Positions 9,176 to 18,669 of a stretch of DNA of 64,000 nucleotides are shown piece by piece; the stretch's first letter is position 1; the number at the start of each line of letters is the position of its first letter. The notes below the pieces were generated by a model that saw only the letters and a list, made by a program, of their open reading frames with translations, was not told the origin of the DNA and did not search any database. The stretch comes from Cyanobium gracile PCC 6307 (GTDB lineage: Bacteria > Cyanobacteriota > Cyanobacteriia > PCC-6307 > Cyanobiaceae). The stretch is taken from positions 3,036,001-3,100,000 of the forward strand of contig NC_019675.1 in the NCBI RefSeq assembly GCF_000316515.1, read 5' to 3'. The position numbers and the translations under genes are program-made.

Positions 9176-10720
9176 TCAGCTCTCCCCGTCGACGCTGCGC
9201 ATGATCCGGCCCAGGTCGGCCCGTTCGTCGGTGGTGATGCGGTGGGGAACGCCGCTGATGATGCGCTCGAAATTGGCGAAGGAATCCTTGATTTCCGGCC
9301 CGTTGCCGGTGATCACGAATTCCCGGATGCCCTTGTCGTGCCAGGAGCCGCGCATCTTGAACACGTTCAGGGCCCGGGCCATTTCACCGCGGATCTCCAC
9401 ATACTGCAGCAGCAGAATGGTGTCGGTGATGGTGGAGATGTGGGAGTCGGTGATCGAATGGCTTCCCATGAATTCTTCGGAGGTGTTGGTAAAGAAGCCA
9501 GCGATCTCCTCCTGTTTGGCATAGCCCGTCACCCCGATCACAAACTGCCGGAAGGCGTTGTGGCTGACACCCCGAGCCAGGGCGGAGAGGGAATCGATCG
9601 CCATCCGCGACGGCTTGAACTGGCTGATCTCCGTCTTGATGATCTGCAGGTGATCCTCGAGGCCGGTGGATTCCGGATAGGCACAGATGATCTTGAGCAG
9701 GCCGTCCTGCTCCATCTGCTCGAAATCGATGCCCCAGCTGGTGGCGTTGCGCAGCAGCTGGGAGCGGGATTCCTCGTAGGCGAACAGGATCGCCCGCTCC
9801 TTGCTGCGGCAGGCATCCTCTACGAACTTGCTGACCAGAAGGGTCTTGCCGGTGCCCGTGGCGCCGGTGGCCAGGATGATGGAGTCCTTGAAGAAGCCAC
9901 CCCCGCACATCTCATCGAGCCGGGGCACGCCGGAGCTGAGGCGCACGTTGGAGGAACGCTGGGTGAGGCGCATCGCCCCCAGAGGGAAGACACTGATGCC
10001 GTGGCTGCCCATGGTGAAGGGGAACTCTCCCTTCATGTGGGTGGTGCCGCGGAGCTTGAGCACCTCCACCGTGCGCCGCCGCCGCTCACCCTCCAGCACA
10101 TTGCGCAGGATCACCACGTTGTCGGAGACGAACTCCTCGACGCCATAGCGGGCGATGGGCCCATACTCATCGACCCGTTCGGTGGTCATCACGGTGGTGA
10201 CGCCGATCTCCTTGAGCCTGGCGATCAACCGGAAGATCTCGCGCCGCACCACGGAGATGGCGTCGTACTGCTGGAAGACGGCGGTGATGGAATCGATGGC
10301 CACCCGCCGCGCCTTGTATTTGCGGATCGCATAGTGGATCCGCTCGATCAGGCCGGAGAGGTCGAAACTGCCGGACACCTCCTGGCCATCGGGATCCGGG
10401 GAGGCATCGAGAACAAACAGCTTGTTCTGCTCGACCATCTCCTGCAGGTTCCAGCCGAAGCTGGAGGCGTTGCGCAGGATGTCGAGGGGGGATTCCTCAA
10501 AGGTGACGAAAATACCGTGCTCGTTGAACTGACGAATGCCGTTGCAGAGAAAATTCAGGGAAAAAACGGTCTTGCCGGTTCCCGATGTTCCGCTGATCAG
10601 GGTCGATCGGCCGATCGGCAGCCCGCCATGGCAGATGTCATCGAAACCTTCGATCCCCGTGGGGAGCTTCTGCATCTGCATCCGATTGGCAGCGGCGGCG
10701 TGGTCGTTGGGATCCGGCAT
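9176..10720 (-). CDS. kaiC: Circadian clock ATPase/autokinase KaiC
   Basis: Core oscillator protein: a double RecA-fold hexamer whose CI ring hydrolyses ATP and whose CII ring autophosphorylates. The 514 residues (519 in S. elongatus) contain two P-loops, GTSGTGKT near residue 45 and GATGTGKT near 283. The phosphosite block GSHSITDSHIST has Ser429 and Thr430, equivalent to S431/T432, plus the Thr equivalent to T426. The frame extends upstream to 10897, but the ATG at 10720 gives the conserved MPDPNDHAA..MQKLPTGI start. It follows kaiB after 94 nt, enough for its own promoter or a processing site. All residues required for the phosphorylation cycle are present. Confidence 0.98.
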   Translation of the reverse strand: MPDPNDHAAAANRMQMQKLPTGIEGFDDICHGGLPIGRSTLISGTSGTGKTVFSLNFLCNGIRQFNEHGIFVTFEESPLDILRNASSFGWNLQEMVEQNKLFVLDASPDPDGQEVSGSFDLSGLIERIHYAIRKYKARRVAIDSITAVFQQYDAISVVRREIFRLIARLKEIGVTTVMTTERVDEYGPIARYGVEEFVSDNVVILRNVLEGERRRRTVEVLKLRGTTHMKGEFPFTMGSHGISVFPLGAMRLTQRSSNVRLSSGVPRLDEMCGGGFFKDSIILATGATGTGKTLLVSKFVEDACRSKERAILFAYEESRSQLLRNATSWGIDFEQMEQDGLLKIICAYPESTGLEDHLQIIKTEISQFKPSRMAIDSLSALARGVSHNAFRQFVIGVTGYAKQEEIAGFFTNTSEEFMGSHSITDSHISTITDTILLLQYVEIRGEMARALNVFKMRGSWHDKGIREFVITGNGPEIKDSFANFERIISGVPHRITTDERADLGRIMRSVDGES

Positions 10721-10814
10721 CGAAGAGATGGAAGGGGGGCGAGGGGTCGGAAGGGAATCGGAGTCGAGCTCGGGATCGCTGGCGAGGAGGGCGGCAGCGG
10801 GCCTCGATCGGGCC

Positions 10815-11174
10815 TCAGGAGGATTCCGGGGTGGAGGGCACACCGCCGGCTTCGTGATCGTCGACGTCGAGCTGGAAATCCTCGGTGAGCTCTTCATAGA
10901 GGAGATCGAGGCCGATCAGCACCCGCTCCCGGTCGGAGAGATCGCCGATGATCCGGCGCACCGGCGGGGGAAGAATCTTGGCCAGGGTCGGGGTGGCCAG
11001 GATCTTGTCCTCTTCCGCCAGCTGGGGATTCTTGAGCACATCGATCACCTTCAGGGCGTAGACGCCTCGGAACTCGGACTCGAGGATGTCGCGCAGCGTC
11101 TTGAGGGCCCGCATCGAATTGGGCGTGTTGCCGGCCACGTAGAGCTTGAGGATGTAGGTCTTGCGGAAGGTCAT
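10815..11174 (-). CDS. kaiB: Circadian clock protein KaiB
   Basis: Thioredoxin-like fold-switching protein that binds the KaiC CI ring and sequesters KaiA. The N-terminal [15 protein letters not shown] and the central [30 protein letters not shown] (quoted in part) are KaiB signatures. At 119 residues it is longer than the S. elongatus protein (102). The extra length is an acidic, probably flexible C-terminal tail ([14 protein letters not shown]). It lies 9 nt after kaiA and 94 nt before kaiC, all on the minus strand. Confidence 0.98.
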   Translation of the reverse strand: MTFRKTYILKLYVAGNTPNSMRALKTLRDILESEFRGVYALKVIDVLKNPQLAEEDKILATPTLAKILPPPVRRIIGDLSDRERVLIGLDLLYEELTEDFQLDVDDHEAGGVPSTPESS

Positions 11175-11183
11175 GGCTGGGGC

Positions 11184-12038
11184 TCAGGTGGTGGGGCTGG
11201 AGGATTCGGCGGCGGCGGCGGCGGCGGGCACGATCGGCAGGTCGGGAGGGATGGAGCGTCGATACATTTCGCAGAGGTGGGCCATGACATCGAGGAGGGC
11301 AAGTCGGTAGTCCTGGAGAAAATCGTTCTTCTGCCCTTTGAGCATCAGCAATTTTCGAAACTCCTCGATCAGATTCACGTGGATCTCCACCATCTTGGTG
11401 ATCGGCAGATCGGCGAAGAAGGCCGTGTTGACGAAGCTTTCGATCGCCTGGTTGGCGGCGGCGGGGTTCTTGAAGTAGCTGATCAGCAGGTCCCGGTAGG
11501 TGCGGCGCAGCGAGTCCAGAAGCTCGTTGCGTTCCTCGGCTTCCAGGTTGCGCAGGAAGCGGGAGGGATCCCGCTTGTAGTACACCCCTAGGTACCCGAG
11601 ACGTCCGTTGAGCCGGTTCGGCAGTTTCCAGCCGTCGGGGGTGGCCGCCTTGGCATCGCTGCCGGCCGGCAGGGTGCTGCTGCGCAGGAAACGGGAGACG
11701 GCCGCATCCAGGCTGTAGCTCAGCTGCTCCAGCTGGTCGGGGGGGAGGCGGACCTCGGCGTCGTGGAACTTCACCTCGCCGTCCACCGGGCCGATCAGGA
11801 CGGCCGGCAGTTCCAGGCCCTGGTCGTGAAGGCTGCCGAAGAAGGTCCCGTCGACGGCGCCTTCCTCCAGCAGGATCCCGTCGAAGTCCTCGCGGCGCTG
11901 CTCCAGCTGCTCAAGCGGTCCGGTGGCGGGATCCACGGGCACCAGTTGGTAGCGACCGCCCCTGAGCCACTGGCCGCAGGCTTCGGCCAGGGCCGGAGTC
12001 TGGATGAGGGAGAGGATGTTGAGAACCGGTTGGGGCAT
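11184..12038 (-). CDS. kaiA: Circadian clock protein KaiA
   Basis: Stimulates KaiC autophosphorylation by binding the KaiC A-loop. The 284 residues match full-length KaiA: an N-terminal pseudo-receiver domain (about 1-135) lacking a normal phosphoacceptor pattern, a linker, and the C-terminal four-helix dimerisation/KaiC-binding domain (about 165-270; e.g. LGYLGVYYKRDPSRF and LLDSLRRTYRDLLISYF). The frame extends upstream to 12215, but the ATG at 12038 gives the normal N-terminus (MPQPVLNILSLIQT). The Ala/Ser-rich C-terminal tail is unusual. It diverges from rplU across about 150 bp, which must hold the kai promoter. Confidence 0.96.
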   Translation of the reverse strand: MPQPVLNILSLIQTPALAEACGQWLRGGRYQLVPVDPATGPLEQLEQRREDFDGILLEEGAVDGTFFGSLHDQGLELPAVLIGPVDGEVKFHDAEVRLPPDQLEQLSYSLDAAVSRFLRSSTLPAGSDAKAATPDGWKLPNRLNGRLGYLGVYYKRDPSRFLRNLEAEERNELLDSLRRTYRDLLISYFKNPAAANQAIESFVNTAFFADLPITKMVEIHVNLIEEFRKLLMLKGQKNDFLQDYRLALLDVMAHLCEMYRRSIPPDLPIVPAAAAAAESSSPTT

Positions 12039-12187
12039 CGACCGCTGCGGCGGGGAGCTCCCCTGGCCGGGCTGATTCTTGACGGAAGGGAGGCCCGGAC
12101 GGGAGGATCTTAGTTCTGTCTTTCGATTCCGTGCGCCCAGGCCCAATGGTGGCTTCCTGCCGCCAGCCTGGCCACGCCCCCTGAGCG

Positions 12188-12580
12188 ATGACCCAAGCCC
12201 CCCAGAAGGAAGCACCCGAGAAAGAGCCCTTGAGCGCAGACGCCACCGGCGCCTACGCCATCGTCGAGGCCTCCGGCCAGCAGTTCTGGCTCCAGCCCGA
12301 TCGCTACGTCGATCTCGACCGACTCAGCGCCGAGGTCGACAGCACCGTGACCCTGGAGAACGTACTCCTGGTCAAGGATGCCTCCGGCACCACCCTCGGC
12401 CAGCCCTACGTGGAAGGCGCCACGGTGGAGCTCAAGGTGATGGCCCATCGCCGCGGCCAGAAGATCATCGTCTACAAGATGCGGCCCAAGAAGAAGACCC
12501 GTCGCAAGAACGGCCACCGCCAGGAGCTCACCCGGGTGATGGTCCAGTCGATCAAGGTGGGCGGCAAGTCGATCGTCTGA
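12188..12580 (+). CDS. rplU: 50S ribosomal protein bL21
   Basis: Binds 23S rRNA in the large subunit. The L21 core starts at YAIVEASGQQFWLQPDRYVDLD and includes the basic KKKTRRKNGHRQ segment near the C-terminus. At 130 residues it carries a non-core N-terminal extension of about 20 Gln/Glu/Ala-rich residues. The rpmA start follows 58 nt downstream, the standard L21-L27 pair. Confidence 0.97.
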   Translation: MTQAPQKEAPEKEPLSADATGAYAIVEASGQQFWLQPDRYVDLDRLSAEVDSTVTLENVLLVKDASGTTLGQPYVEGATVELKVMAHRRGQKIIVYKMRPKKKTRRKNGHRQELTRVMVQSIKVGGKSIV

Positions 12581-12638
12581 TCGAGCCCCGGCCTCTCCTC
12601 TCGTCCAGCTCCCCCCGTTCTCCCCTCTCTGCTGATCC

Positions 12639-12905
12639 ATGGCCCACAAGAAAGGCACAGGTTCGACCCGCAACGGCCGCGACTCCAATGCCAAGCGCCT
12701 CGGCGTCAAGCGTTACGGCGGTGAGACCGTCAGCGCCGGCTCGATCCTGATCCGCCAGCGCGGCACCTCCGTGATCCCGGGCGTCAATGTGGGCCGCGGC
12801 TCCGACGACACCCTCTTCGCCCTGGTGGATGGGGTCGTCAGCTTCGAGTCCATCAAGCGCGGCCTGCGCAATCGCAAGCGCATCAACATCGCCGTCGGCG
12901 CCTAG
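12639..12905 (+). CDS. rpmA: 50S ribosomal protein bL27
   Basis: Large-subunit protein near the peptidyl-transferase centre. The 88-residue sequence begins [17 protein letters not shown] with no N-terminal cleavage extension, and contains the expected [17 protein letters not shown] block. Its TAG stop overlaps the stop of the convergent transporter gene (12902-12905), so there is no room for a conventional terminator between them. Confidence 0.98.
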   Translation: MAHKKGTGSTRNGRDSNAKRLGVKRYGGETVSAGSILIRQRGTSVIPGVNVGRGSDDTLFALVDGVVSFESIKRGLRNRKRINIAVGA

Positions 12906-13663
12906 GCCCCCGGCAGGGGGGCGTCCGCCAGCTCGGCGCCGTCCCCCGGCACCTCCAGATAGCGCCGGAGCCAGCCCACCAGCAGGTAGAAGGGCAGGGT
13001 GTCGGCGAGGGCCGCCACCAGCTTGAAGACGTAGCCGCTGGCGATGAACACCCCCAGCTGGGGGAGCACCGGCTCGTCCGGCCGGATCGGCAGCACATGG
13101 GCGGCGTAGTGGCTGATCAGCACCACCGCCGAGGTGTCCACCACCTGGCTGATCAGGGTCGAGCCGTTGTTGCGCAGCCACAGGGCCTTGCCATTGCTGA
13201 AGCGCTTCCAGAAATGGAACAGGCGCACGTCGGTGAACTGGGCGGCCATGTAGGCGGCCATCGAGGCGCCCACGGCGCCGAAGGCCAGCCGGCGCACCTC
13301 GAAGAACACCGGCACCCCGTCGGCGTGGGTGTCGGCCGGCAGGCCCACCACCCCACCGAATCCGTCCAGGCCCGGCAGGATGCCACCGAGCCAGAGCACC
13401 AGGACGATCCAGCCGTTGAGCATCAGACCCACCCACACCACCTGGGAGGCGCGCCGCTCACCCCAGATCTCGCTGATCAGGTCGGTGCAGAGGAAGGTGA
13501 CGGGGTACGGCAGGGCCCCCACCGCCACGATGATCGGGAACGACCCGATGCTGCCCAGGTGGAGGAATCTGGTCAGCCCCAGGATGTTGAGCATGCCCAT
13601 GGTCCCCAGAAAGATGCCGGCCAGCACCAGAAAGGTCACCTCGCGCCGGTCCTGCAGCGTCAT
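12902..13663 (-). CDS. Queuosine precursor transporter (YhhQ/QPTR family)
   Basis: Membrane importer of 7-cyano/7-aminomethyl-7-deazaguanine for tRNA queuosine modification, by family. The 253 residues contain about six hydrophobic segments and the family block [20 protein letters not shown] (about residues 52-71). [14 protein letters not shown] and a later [20 protein letters not shown]-type segment are also diagnostic. Start ATG at 13663; much longer frames upstream are shadows of truB. It diverges from truB with only 12 nt between starts and converges on rpmA with overlapping stops. Neighbouring truB makes an RNA-modification context. Confidence 0.88.
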   Translation of the reverse strand: MTLQDRREVTFLVLAGIFLGTMGMLNILGLTRFLHLGSIGSFPIIVAVGALPYPVTFLCTDLISEIWGERRASQVVWVGLMLNGWIVLVLWLGGILPGLDGFGGVVGLPADTHADGVPVFFEVRRLAFGAVGASMAAYMAAQFTDVRLFHFWKRFSNGKALWLRNNGSTLISQVVDTSAVVLISHYAAHVLPIRPDEPVLPQLGVFIASGYVFKLVAALADTLPFYLLVGWLRRYLEVPGDGAELADAPLPGA

Positions 13664-13675
13664 TGGCGCCTGAGC

Positions 13676-14599
13676 ATGGGAGAAGGTCCCTCCAGGCTGC
13701 CGCCTTCCCCACCGTCGCGCCACGGCTGCGGGTTCCTGGTGCTCGACAAGCCCGCCGGCCTGACCTCCCACGACGGCGTCGCCCGGGTGCGGCGGGCCTA
13801 CGGCCTGCGGCGGGTGGGCCATGGCGGCACCCTTGATCCGGCGGTCACCGGCGTGCTGCCGATCGCCCTCGGCCCAGCCACCCGGTTGCTGCCCTACCTG
13901 CCCGGCGACAAGACCTACCGCGGCAGCGTCCAGCTGGGCGTGCGCACCGGCACCGACGACCTCGAGGGGGAGGTGCTGGAGCGCGCGGCCATTCCGCCCC
14001 TCGATCCTGAGTCCCTGGAGCGGGCCCTGGCCCGGTTCCGGGGCGAGATCCTCCAGGTGCCTCCCCAGGTCTCCGCGGTGCACGTGGAGGGCCAGCGGGC
14101 CTACGCCCGGGTCCGGGCGGGGGAGCAGCTGGCGCTGGCGGCGCGGCCGGTGCGGATCCATGGCCTCGACCTGCTGGGCTGGGACGCCGAGCGCGGCCGC
14201 CTGGAGCTGGAGGTGCGCTGCTCCGCCGGCACCTACGTGCGCGCCCTGGCGCGGGATCTGGGGGAAGTCCTCGGCTGCGGCGGCGCCCTGGCCAGCCTGC
14301 GCCGCACCGCCGCCCTCGGCTTCGGACTGCACCAGGCCATCTCCATGGAGCGCCTGGCCAGCGGCCCCCTCCCTCCGCTGCTGGATCCCCTCGACGTGCT
14401 GGTGGACCTGCCGCGCCAGCGCCTCGATCCGGCCCAGCTGTCGCCGTGGCGCTGCGGTCGGTCCCTGCCCCGTACGGTGGAGCAGTTGCCTGAGGGGCCG
14501 GTCGCCGTGCTCACCCCGGATGGCAATCTGGCGGGCATCGCCCGGGCCGATGGCAAGGGCCTGCTCCTGCCCCGGCTGGTGTTCGACGCCGCCGGTTGA
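13676..14599 (+). CDS. truB: tRNA pseudouridine(55) synthase TruB
   Basis: Converts U55 of tRNA T-loops to pseudouridine. The 307 residues include GFLVLDKPAGLTSHD at the N-terminus and the catalytic Asp in GHGGTLDPAVTGVLPIALG (about residue 55). The YVRALARDLGE block is also present. The open frame runs far upstream, but the ATG at 13676 gives a normal N-terminus and lies just past the divergent transporter start. yebC follows 18 nt downstream. Confidence 0.96.
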   Translation: MGEGPSRLPPSPPSRHGCGFLVLDKPAGLTSHDGVARVRRAYGLRRVGHGGTLDPAVTGVLPIALGPATRLLPYLPGDKTYRGSVQLGVRTGTDDLEGEVLERAAIPPLDPESLERALARFRGEILQVPPQVSAVHVEGQRAYARVRAGEQLALAARPVRIHGLDLLGWDAERGRLELEVRCSAGTYVRALARDLGEVLGCGGALASLRRTAALGFGLHQAISMERLASGPLPPLLDPLDVLVDLPRQRLDPAQLSPWRCGRSLPRTVEQLPEGPVAVLTPDGNLAGIARADGKGLLLPRLVFDAAG

Positions 14600-14617
14600 T
14601 CCCCCTGCGACCTCGCG

Positions 14618-15394
14618 ATGGCCGGCCACAGCAAATGGGCCCAGATCAAGCGCACCAAGGCGGTGGTGGACGCCCGGCGGGGGGCGCTGTTCACGCGACT
14701 GGGGCGGGAGATCACCGTGGCGGCCCGCGGCGGTGCGGATCCGGCCGGCAACTTCCAGCTGCGTACCGCCATCGAGAAGGCCAAGGTGGCCGGGCTCCCC
14801 AACGCCAACATCGAGCGGGCCGTGGCCAAGGGCAGCGGCCAGGGGGGCGGCGGGGCCGACCTGTTCGAGGCGGTGCGCTACGAGGGCTACGGCCCGGGGG
14901 GCGTGGCCGTGCTGATCGAGGCCCTCACCGACAACCGCAACCGGACCGCCGCCGACCTGCGGCTGGCCTTCGGCAAGCATGGCGGCAACCTCGGTGAGAC
15001 CGGCTGCGTCAGCTATCTGTTCGAGCAGCGCTCCGTGGTGCGGCTGGCCCTGCCCGGCGCCGACGAGGAGCGCCTGCTGGAGGACCTGCTGGCCCTCGAG
15101 GAGCGGGGGGGGCCGGCGGCGGCGGGCTACGAGATCGATGCCGAGGGCGTCGATGTGTTTGGGGCCTATGCCGACCTCGAAGCCCTCCAGGACGGGCTTC
15201 GGGACCTGCAGCTGCCGCTGGCCGGCTGGGAGCATCGCTGGGTCGCCTCCCTGCCCTGCCGCCTTGAGGACGCCGCAGTGCTGGCCGCCTGCCTGCGCAT
15301 GCTGGACGTGCTCGAGGATCTCGATGACGTGCGCAGCGTCACCAGCAACCTCGAGGCGGACGACGCCCTGATGGAGGCGGCCCTGCCCGGCTGA
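14618..15394 (+). CDS. yebC: YebC/PmpR-family (TACO1-like) translation or transcription regulator
   Basis: Widely conserved cytoplasmic protein; family members act in translation elongation of difficult motifs or as DNA-binding regulators, so the function here is not settled. The 258 residues start [22 protein letters not shown] and carry the [16 protein letters not shown] segment and the [14 protein letters not shown] block, all family signatures. It lies in tandem with truB and converges on the nagB-like gene across 21 nt. Confidence 0.95.
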   Translation: MAGHSKWAQIKRTKAVVDARRGALFTRLGREITVAARGGADPAGNFQLRTAIEKAKVAGLPNANIERAVAKGSGQGGGGADLFEAVRYEGYGPGGVAVLIEALTDNRNRTAADLRLAFGKHGGNLGETGCVSYLFEQRSVVRLALPGADEERLLEDLLALEERGGPAAAGYEIDAEGVDVFGAYADLEALQDGLRDLQLPLAGWEHRWVASLPCRLEDAAVLAACLRMLDVLEDLDDVRSVTSNLEADDALMEAALPG

Positions 15395-15415
15395 GAACGC
15401 CGCCCCGCCCCCCTT

Positions 15416-16213
15416 TCAGCCCATGGCCTCGGCGTCGGCGATCACGGTGAGGGCGGGATGGTGCTGCAGCCAGCTGGCGGGCAGCTCCGGCGTGGGGGGC
15501 TCCCACAGGGCGCGGCGCAGGATCGCCGCCTTGGCCCCGCCGGTCACCACCAGCAGCACCCGGCGGGCCGCGAGGATCTCGGCCATCCCCAGGGTGATGG
15601 CCCGCCGGGGGACGGCGCCGGGGTCGCCCCCGAAGGCGCCGGCGTTCTGGCGGCGGGTGGGGTCGCTGAGCGTCACGCAGCGGCAGGCCACGGCCGCCTC
15701 CGCCGGGGGCTCGTTGAAGCCCACGTGGCCGTTGAGGCCCAGGCCCAGCAGCTGCAGGCCGATACCGCCGGCGGCGGCCACGCTGGCGCCATAGCGCCGC
15801 GCTTCGCCGTCGGGATCGCCGGCCCGGCCATCGGGGAGCCGCACCCGCCCGGGGGCCAGGCCGAGGGGCTGCACCAGCTGGCGGGCCATGGTGGCGGCGA
15901 AGGAGGCGGGATCGTGCGGTCCCAGCCCCACGTACTCGTCGAGGTTGAAGCTGCTCCAGCCATGGCGCACCTGCGCCGCCAGGGCGGGCTCCAGGCGCCC
16001 CAGCCGTCGGGCCAGGGCGGTATAGACGGGCTCCATGGTGCGTCCGGTGGCCAGACCGAGGGGCCGGCCCGGCCGCAGCCGATCAGCCAGCAGCAGGGCC
16101 GCCACCCGCTCCGCCACCGCCGCCGCATCGGCCAGCACGATCGGAGCGATGGAGGCGGTGACAGGGGCTGCGACCGGGGCGCTGGGGGCGTGGCGGCTCA
16201 ACGGGTGCCTCAA
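15416..16213 (-). CDS. nagB: Glucosamine-6-phosphate deaminase (NagB family)
   Basis: Predicted to convert glucosamine-6-phosphate to fructose-6-phosphate plus ammonia. The 265 residues contain FNLDEYVGL with the catalytic Asp and GLGLNGHVGFNEP with the catalytic His and Glu, which favour NagB over 6-phosphogluconolactonase in the same fold family. The reading frame starts at a TTG (16213) whose bases overlap the stop of the upstream SpoIID-domain gene (TTGA); an Ala/Pro-rich N-terminal stretch of about 25 residues precedes the fold, so a later start is possible. A role in amino-sugar recycling next to a cell-wall gene is plausible. Confidence 0.85.
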   Translation of the reverse strand: MRHPLSRHAPSAPVAAPVTASIAPIVLADAAAVAERVAALLLADRLRPGRPLGLATGRTMEPVYTALARRLGRLEPALAAQVRHGWSSFNLDEYVGLGPHDPASFAATMARQLVQPLGLAPGRVRLPDGRAGDPDGEARRYGASVAAAGGIGLQLLGLGLNGHVGFNEPPAEAAVACRCVTLSDPTRRQNAGAFGGDPGAVPRRAITLGMAEILAARRVLLVVTGGAKAAILRRALWEPPTPELPASWLQHHPALTVIADAEAMG

Positions 16214-17538
16214 AGGGCGGAGTAGGGCTGGATCCTGGCCCCCTGGTAGTAGTGCTGGAGGATCTGCCGGTAGTCCTCACCGCGCAGGGCGAGGGCGTAG
16301 GCGCCCCACTGGCTCATGCCCACCCCGTGGCCGTAGCCCCGGCCGCTCACCAGCAGGGTCGGCCCGGCCGGCGGCCGGGGGGTCCGCCAGGGGGCCTGCA
16401 CCAGGCCGGAGGCCAGGGAGCGGATCCCCTCGGGGGTGAAGACCCCCTCCAGGGACGGCAGCGGGGGCGGGAAAGGGGCGGCCTGGGGCGTCGCCTCGAA
16501 GTCGAAGCGGGCCAGGGTGCTGCGCAGCCCCAGCCGCTGGCGCAGCTCGGCGCCGGAGAGCAGCAGCGAGCCCCTGGGGCCCGTCACCCGGGCCTGGCGG
16601 ATGCGGCCGGAGCTGGTGGTGGAGAGCACCTCGATGCGGAAGGCCCCGTCGATCTCCCGGAAGGCCCGGGCCAGCTTGTCGGGCTCGACGCGCAGCTGCC
16701 AGACATGCACAGGGCTGGACTGGTCGTAGTCGGGCACGCTCACCAGGTAGGGCAGCTGCTGGCGCCAGATCTCGCCGCTGTTCTCCGTGAGGCCGCCACT
16801 GCTGCTGTGGAAGACGGCGTTGATCAGGGAGGACCCGTGCACCAGCACCTGGGAGCGGGTGCTGCGCACCGCTTCGCGGGTGGAGGCGGTTTCCGCCTCC
16901 ACCCCTTTGTAGACCTGGCTGGCCACGGTGGCCTTGAGGTCGAAGGGCTCCGCCGGCCGGCGCTGGCGCAGGGCGTAGGTGCGGGCCGCCACCGCCTGGG
17001 CCCGCAGGGCCGCCAGCGGCCAGCTGGCCGGCATCTCGCTGCCCACCACGCTGGGCAGGTAGGTCTCGACATCGATCAGGTTGATCGCCTGCAGCCGATC
17101 GCCCTCGCTGCGCACCAGCAGGCGGCCGCGGTAGCGGCGCTGCTGCAGGGTCAGCACGGCCTCGCCGCTGGTCCCCCTTCCCGGGGCGGGATCGATCCAG
17201 GCCTGGCCTGATGGCAGCGCCACCCGCCGGGGTGGCCCGGTCGGTCCCTCCAGCCTGGCCTCCAGGGCCGGGCCGCTGCGCACCAGCTGCAGCCGCGCCC
17301 CCGGGGCCAGCTCCGCCAGGGTGCGCCCCGTGGCGTCGCCGAGGCGCAGCACGGTGCGGCCGGCCTCCAGCTCCAGGGTGGGGGCCTCCCGCAGCAGCAC
17401 CCGCACGACGGGAGCGGGCGCCCTCGCCTCCGTGGGGACCGGCGCCGCGACGGCGGCGGGAAGCAGGGCCAGCGAGAGGCCGGCGCGCCATCCGAAACGG
17501 AGGAGGGTCACGAGGGTGCGCGAGCGACAACGGCTCAT
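16210..17538 (-). CDS. SpoIID/LytB-domain exported protein
   Basis: Contains a SpoIID domain, known in sporulation proteins as a peptidoglycan-binding lytic transglycosylase acting on denuded glycan; the substrate in cyanobacteria is not established. The 442 residues begin with a signal peptide (about 8-32). The SpoIID block LRAQAVAARTYAL and the later SSSGGLTENSGEIW and GRGYGHGVGMSQWGAYALA motifs mark the domain between about 150 and 435. Start ATG at 17538; the frame upstream is a shadow of rnz. It overlaps nagB by 4 nt, suggesting cell-wall and amino-sugar coupling. Confidence 0.88.
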   Translation of the reverse strand: MSRCRSRTLVTLLRFGWRAGLSLALLPAAVAAPVPTEARAPAPVVRVLLREAPTLELEAGRTVLRLGDATGRTLAELAPGARLQLVRSGPALEARLEGPTGPPRRVALPSGQAWIDPAPGRGTSGEAVLTLQQRRYRGRLLVRSEGDRLQAINLIDVETYLPSVVGSEMPASWPLAALRAQAVAARTYALRQRRPAEPFDLKATVASQVYKGVEAETASTREAVRSTRSQVLVHGSSLINAVFHSSSGGLTENSGEIWRQQLPYLVSVPDYDQSSPVHVWQLRVEPDKLARAFREIDGAFRIEVLSTTSSGRIRQARVTGPRGSLLLSGAELRQRLGLRSTLARFDFEATPQAAPFPPPLPSLEGVFTPEGIRSLASGLVQAPWRTPRPPAGPTLLVSGRGYGHGVGMSQWGAYALALRGEDYRQILQHYYQGARIQPYSAL

Positions 17539-17625
17539 TCTGGACGGGTCATCTTGCCCACGCCACGGCGCCAGCCAGCGCACCGGCCGGCGCCGTGGCA
17601 GCATGCGCTCTGAGGCAGCCAGGGT

Positions 17626-18573
17626 GTGCAGGTCACCTTCCTGGGAACCAGCTCCGGCGTTCCCACCCGCGCCCGCAACGTCTCCGCCGTGGCCCTGCGG
17701 TTGCCGCAGCGGGCCGAGCTGTGGCTGTTCGACTGCGGCGAGGGAACCCAGCACCAGTTCCTGCGCAGCGACCTGCGGGTGTCCCAGCTGCGCCGGATCT
17801 TCGTCACCCACATGCACGGTGACCACGTCTTCGGTCTGCCGGGGCTGCTGGCCAGCCTGGGGCTGGCGGGCAGCTGCGGGGGCATCGATCTCTACGGACC
17901 GGACCCTCTGCGCGACTACCTGGAGGGCGTGATGCGCACCTCCTCGACCCGCATCGGCTACCCCCTGCGCACCCACCGGGTGAAGGAGGCCGCCGCCCGC
18001 GGCACCTTGGTGCTCGATGACGACGACATCACGGTGCGCTGCACGGCCCTCACCCACCGGGTGCCGGCCTACGCCTACCGGGTGGATCAGAAGCCCCGGC
18101 CCGGCCGCTTCGACGTGGAGCGGGCCAGGGCCCTGGGCATTCCCCCCGGGCCGGTCTATGCCGAGCTCAAGGCCGGTCGCAGCGTCACCCTCGATGACGG
18201 CCGGGTTATCCGGGGCGACGCCCTGTGCGGGCCGCCCCGCCCGGGCTGCAGCGTCGTCTACTGCACTGACACCGTGTTCAGCGAGGCGGCGGTGGCCCTG
18301 GCCCGCGGCGCCGACCTGCTGATCCACGAATCCACCTTCTCCCATGGCGAGGCGGACCTGGCCATCGCCCGCCAGCACTCCACCAGCACCATGGCCGCCC
18401 AGACCGCCCTGGAAGCGGGGGTGAAGCAGCTGGTGCTCACCCACCTGAGCCCCCGCTACGTGGCGGGGAATCCCATGACCCCCGACGACCTCGTGGCCGA
18501 GGCCCGGGCCATCTTCCCCGAGACGCTGGTGGCGAAGGACTTCCTCAGCCTCTCGGTGGGGGCGGGGGGCTGA
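17626..18573 (+). CDS. rnz: Ribonuclease Z
   Basis: Metallo-beta-lactamase-fold endonuclease that trims tRNA 3' ends; relevant because the tRNA in this window lacks an encoded CCA. The 315 residues contain [14 protein letters not shown], the zinc-binding HMHGDH motif (about residue 63-68), DTVFSEAAV and the late HLSPRY segment expected of RNase Z. The start is a GTG at 17626 giving the usual [10 protein letters not shown]. It diverges from the SpoIID gene across 87 bp and is followed by psbV. Confidence 0.95.
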   Translation: MQVTFLGTSSGVPTRARNVSAVALRLPQRAELWLFDCGEGTQHQFLRSDLRVSQLRRIFVTHMHGDHVFGLPGLLASLGLAGSCGGIDLYGPDPLRDYLEGVMRTSSTRIGYPLRTHRVKEAAARGTLVLDDDDITVRCTALTHRVPAYAYRVDQKPRPGRFDVERARALGIPPGPVYAELKAGRSVTLDDGRVIRGDALCGPPRPGCSVVYCTDTVFSEAAVALARGADLLIHESTFSHGEADLAIARQHSTSTMAAQTALEAGVKQLVLTHLSPRYVAGNPMTPDDLVAEARAIFPETLVAKDFLSLSVGAGG

Positions 18574-18669
18574 GCCTGCAACAGTTCGCGTGATTCCGTT
18601 CCGGGGGACCCGTCGCCCGTGATACAAGGTCTCAGTTGCGGTCCGACCGCCATTCCGCCGGCTTCTCCC

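Noticed and set aside
9242-10888. 548-residue plus-strand frame opposite kaiC
   Set aside because: Antisense shadow; kaiC on the minus strand has full family conservation.
12902-15235. 777-residue minus-strand frame covering truB and yebC
   Set aside because: Only the last 253 residues are a real protein (queuosine-precursor transporter); the upstream part is antisense to truB and yebC.
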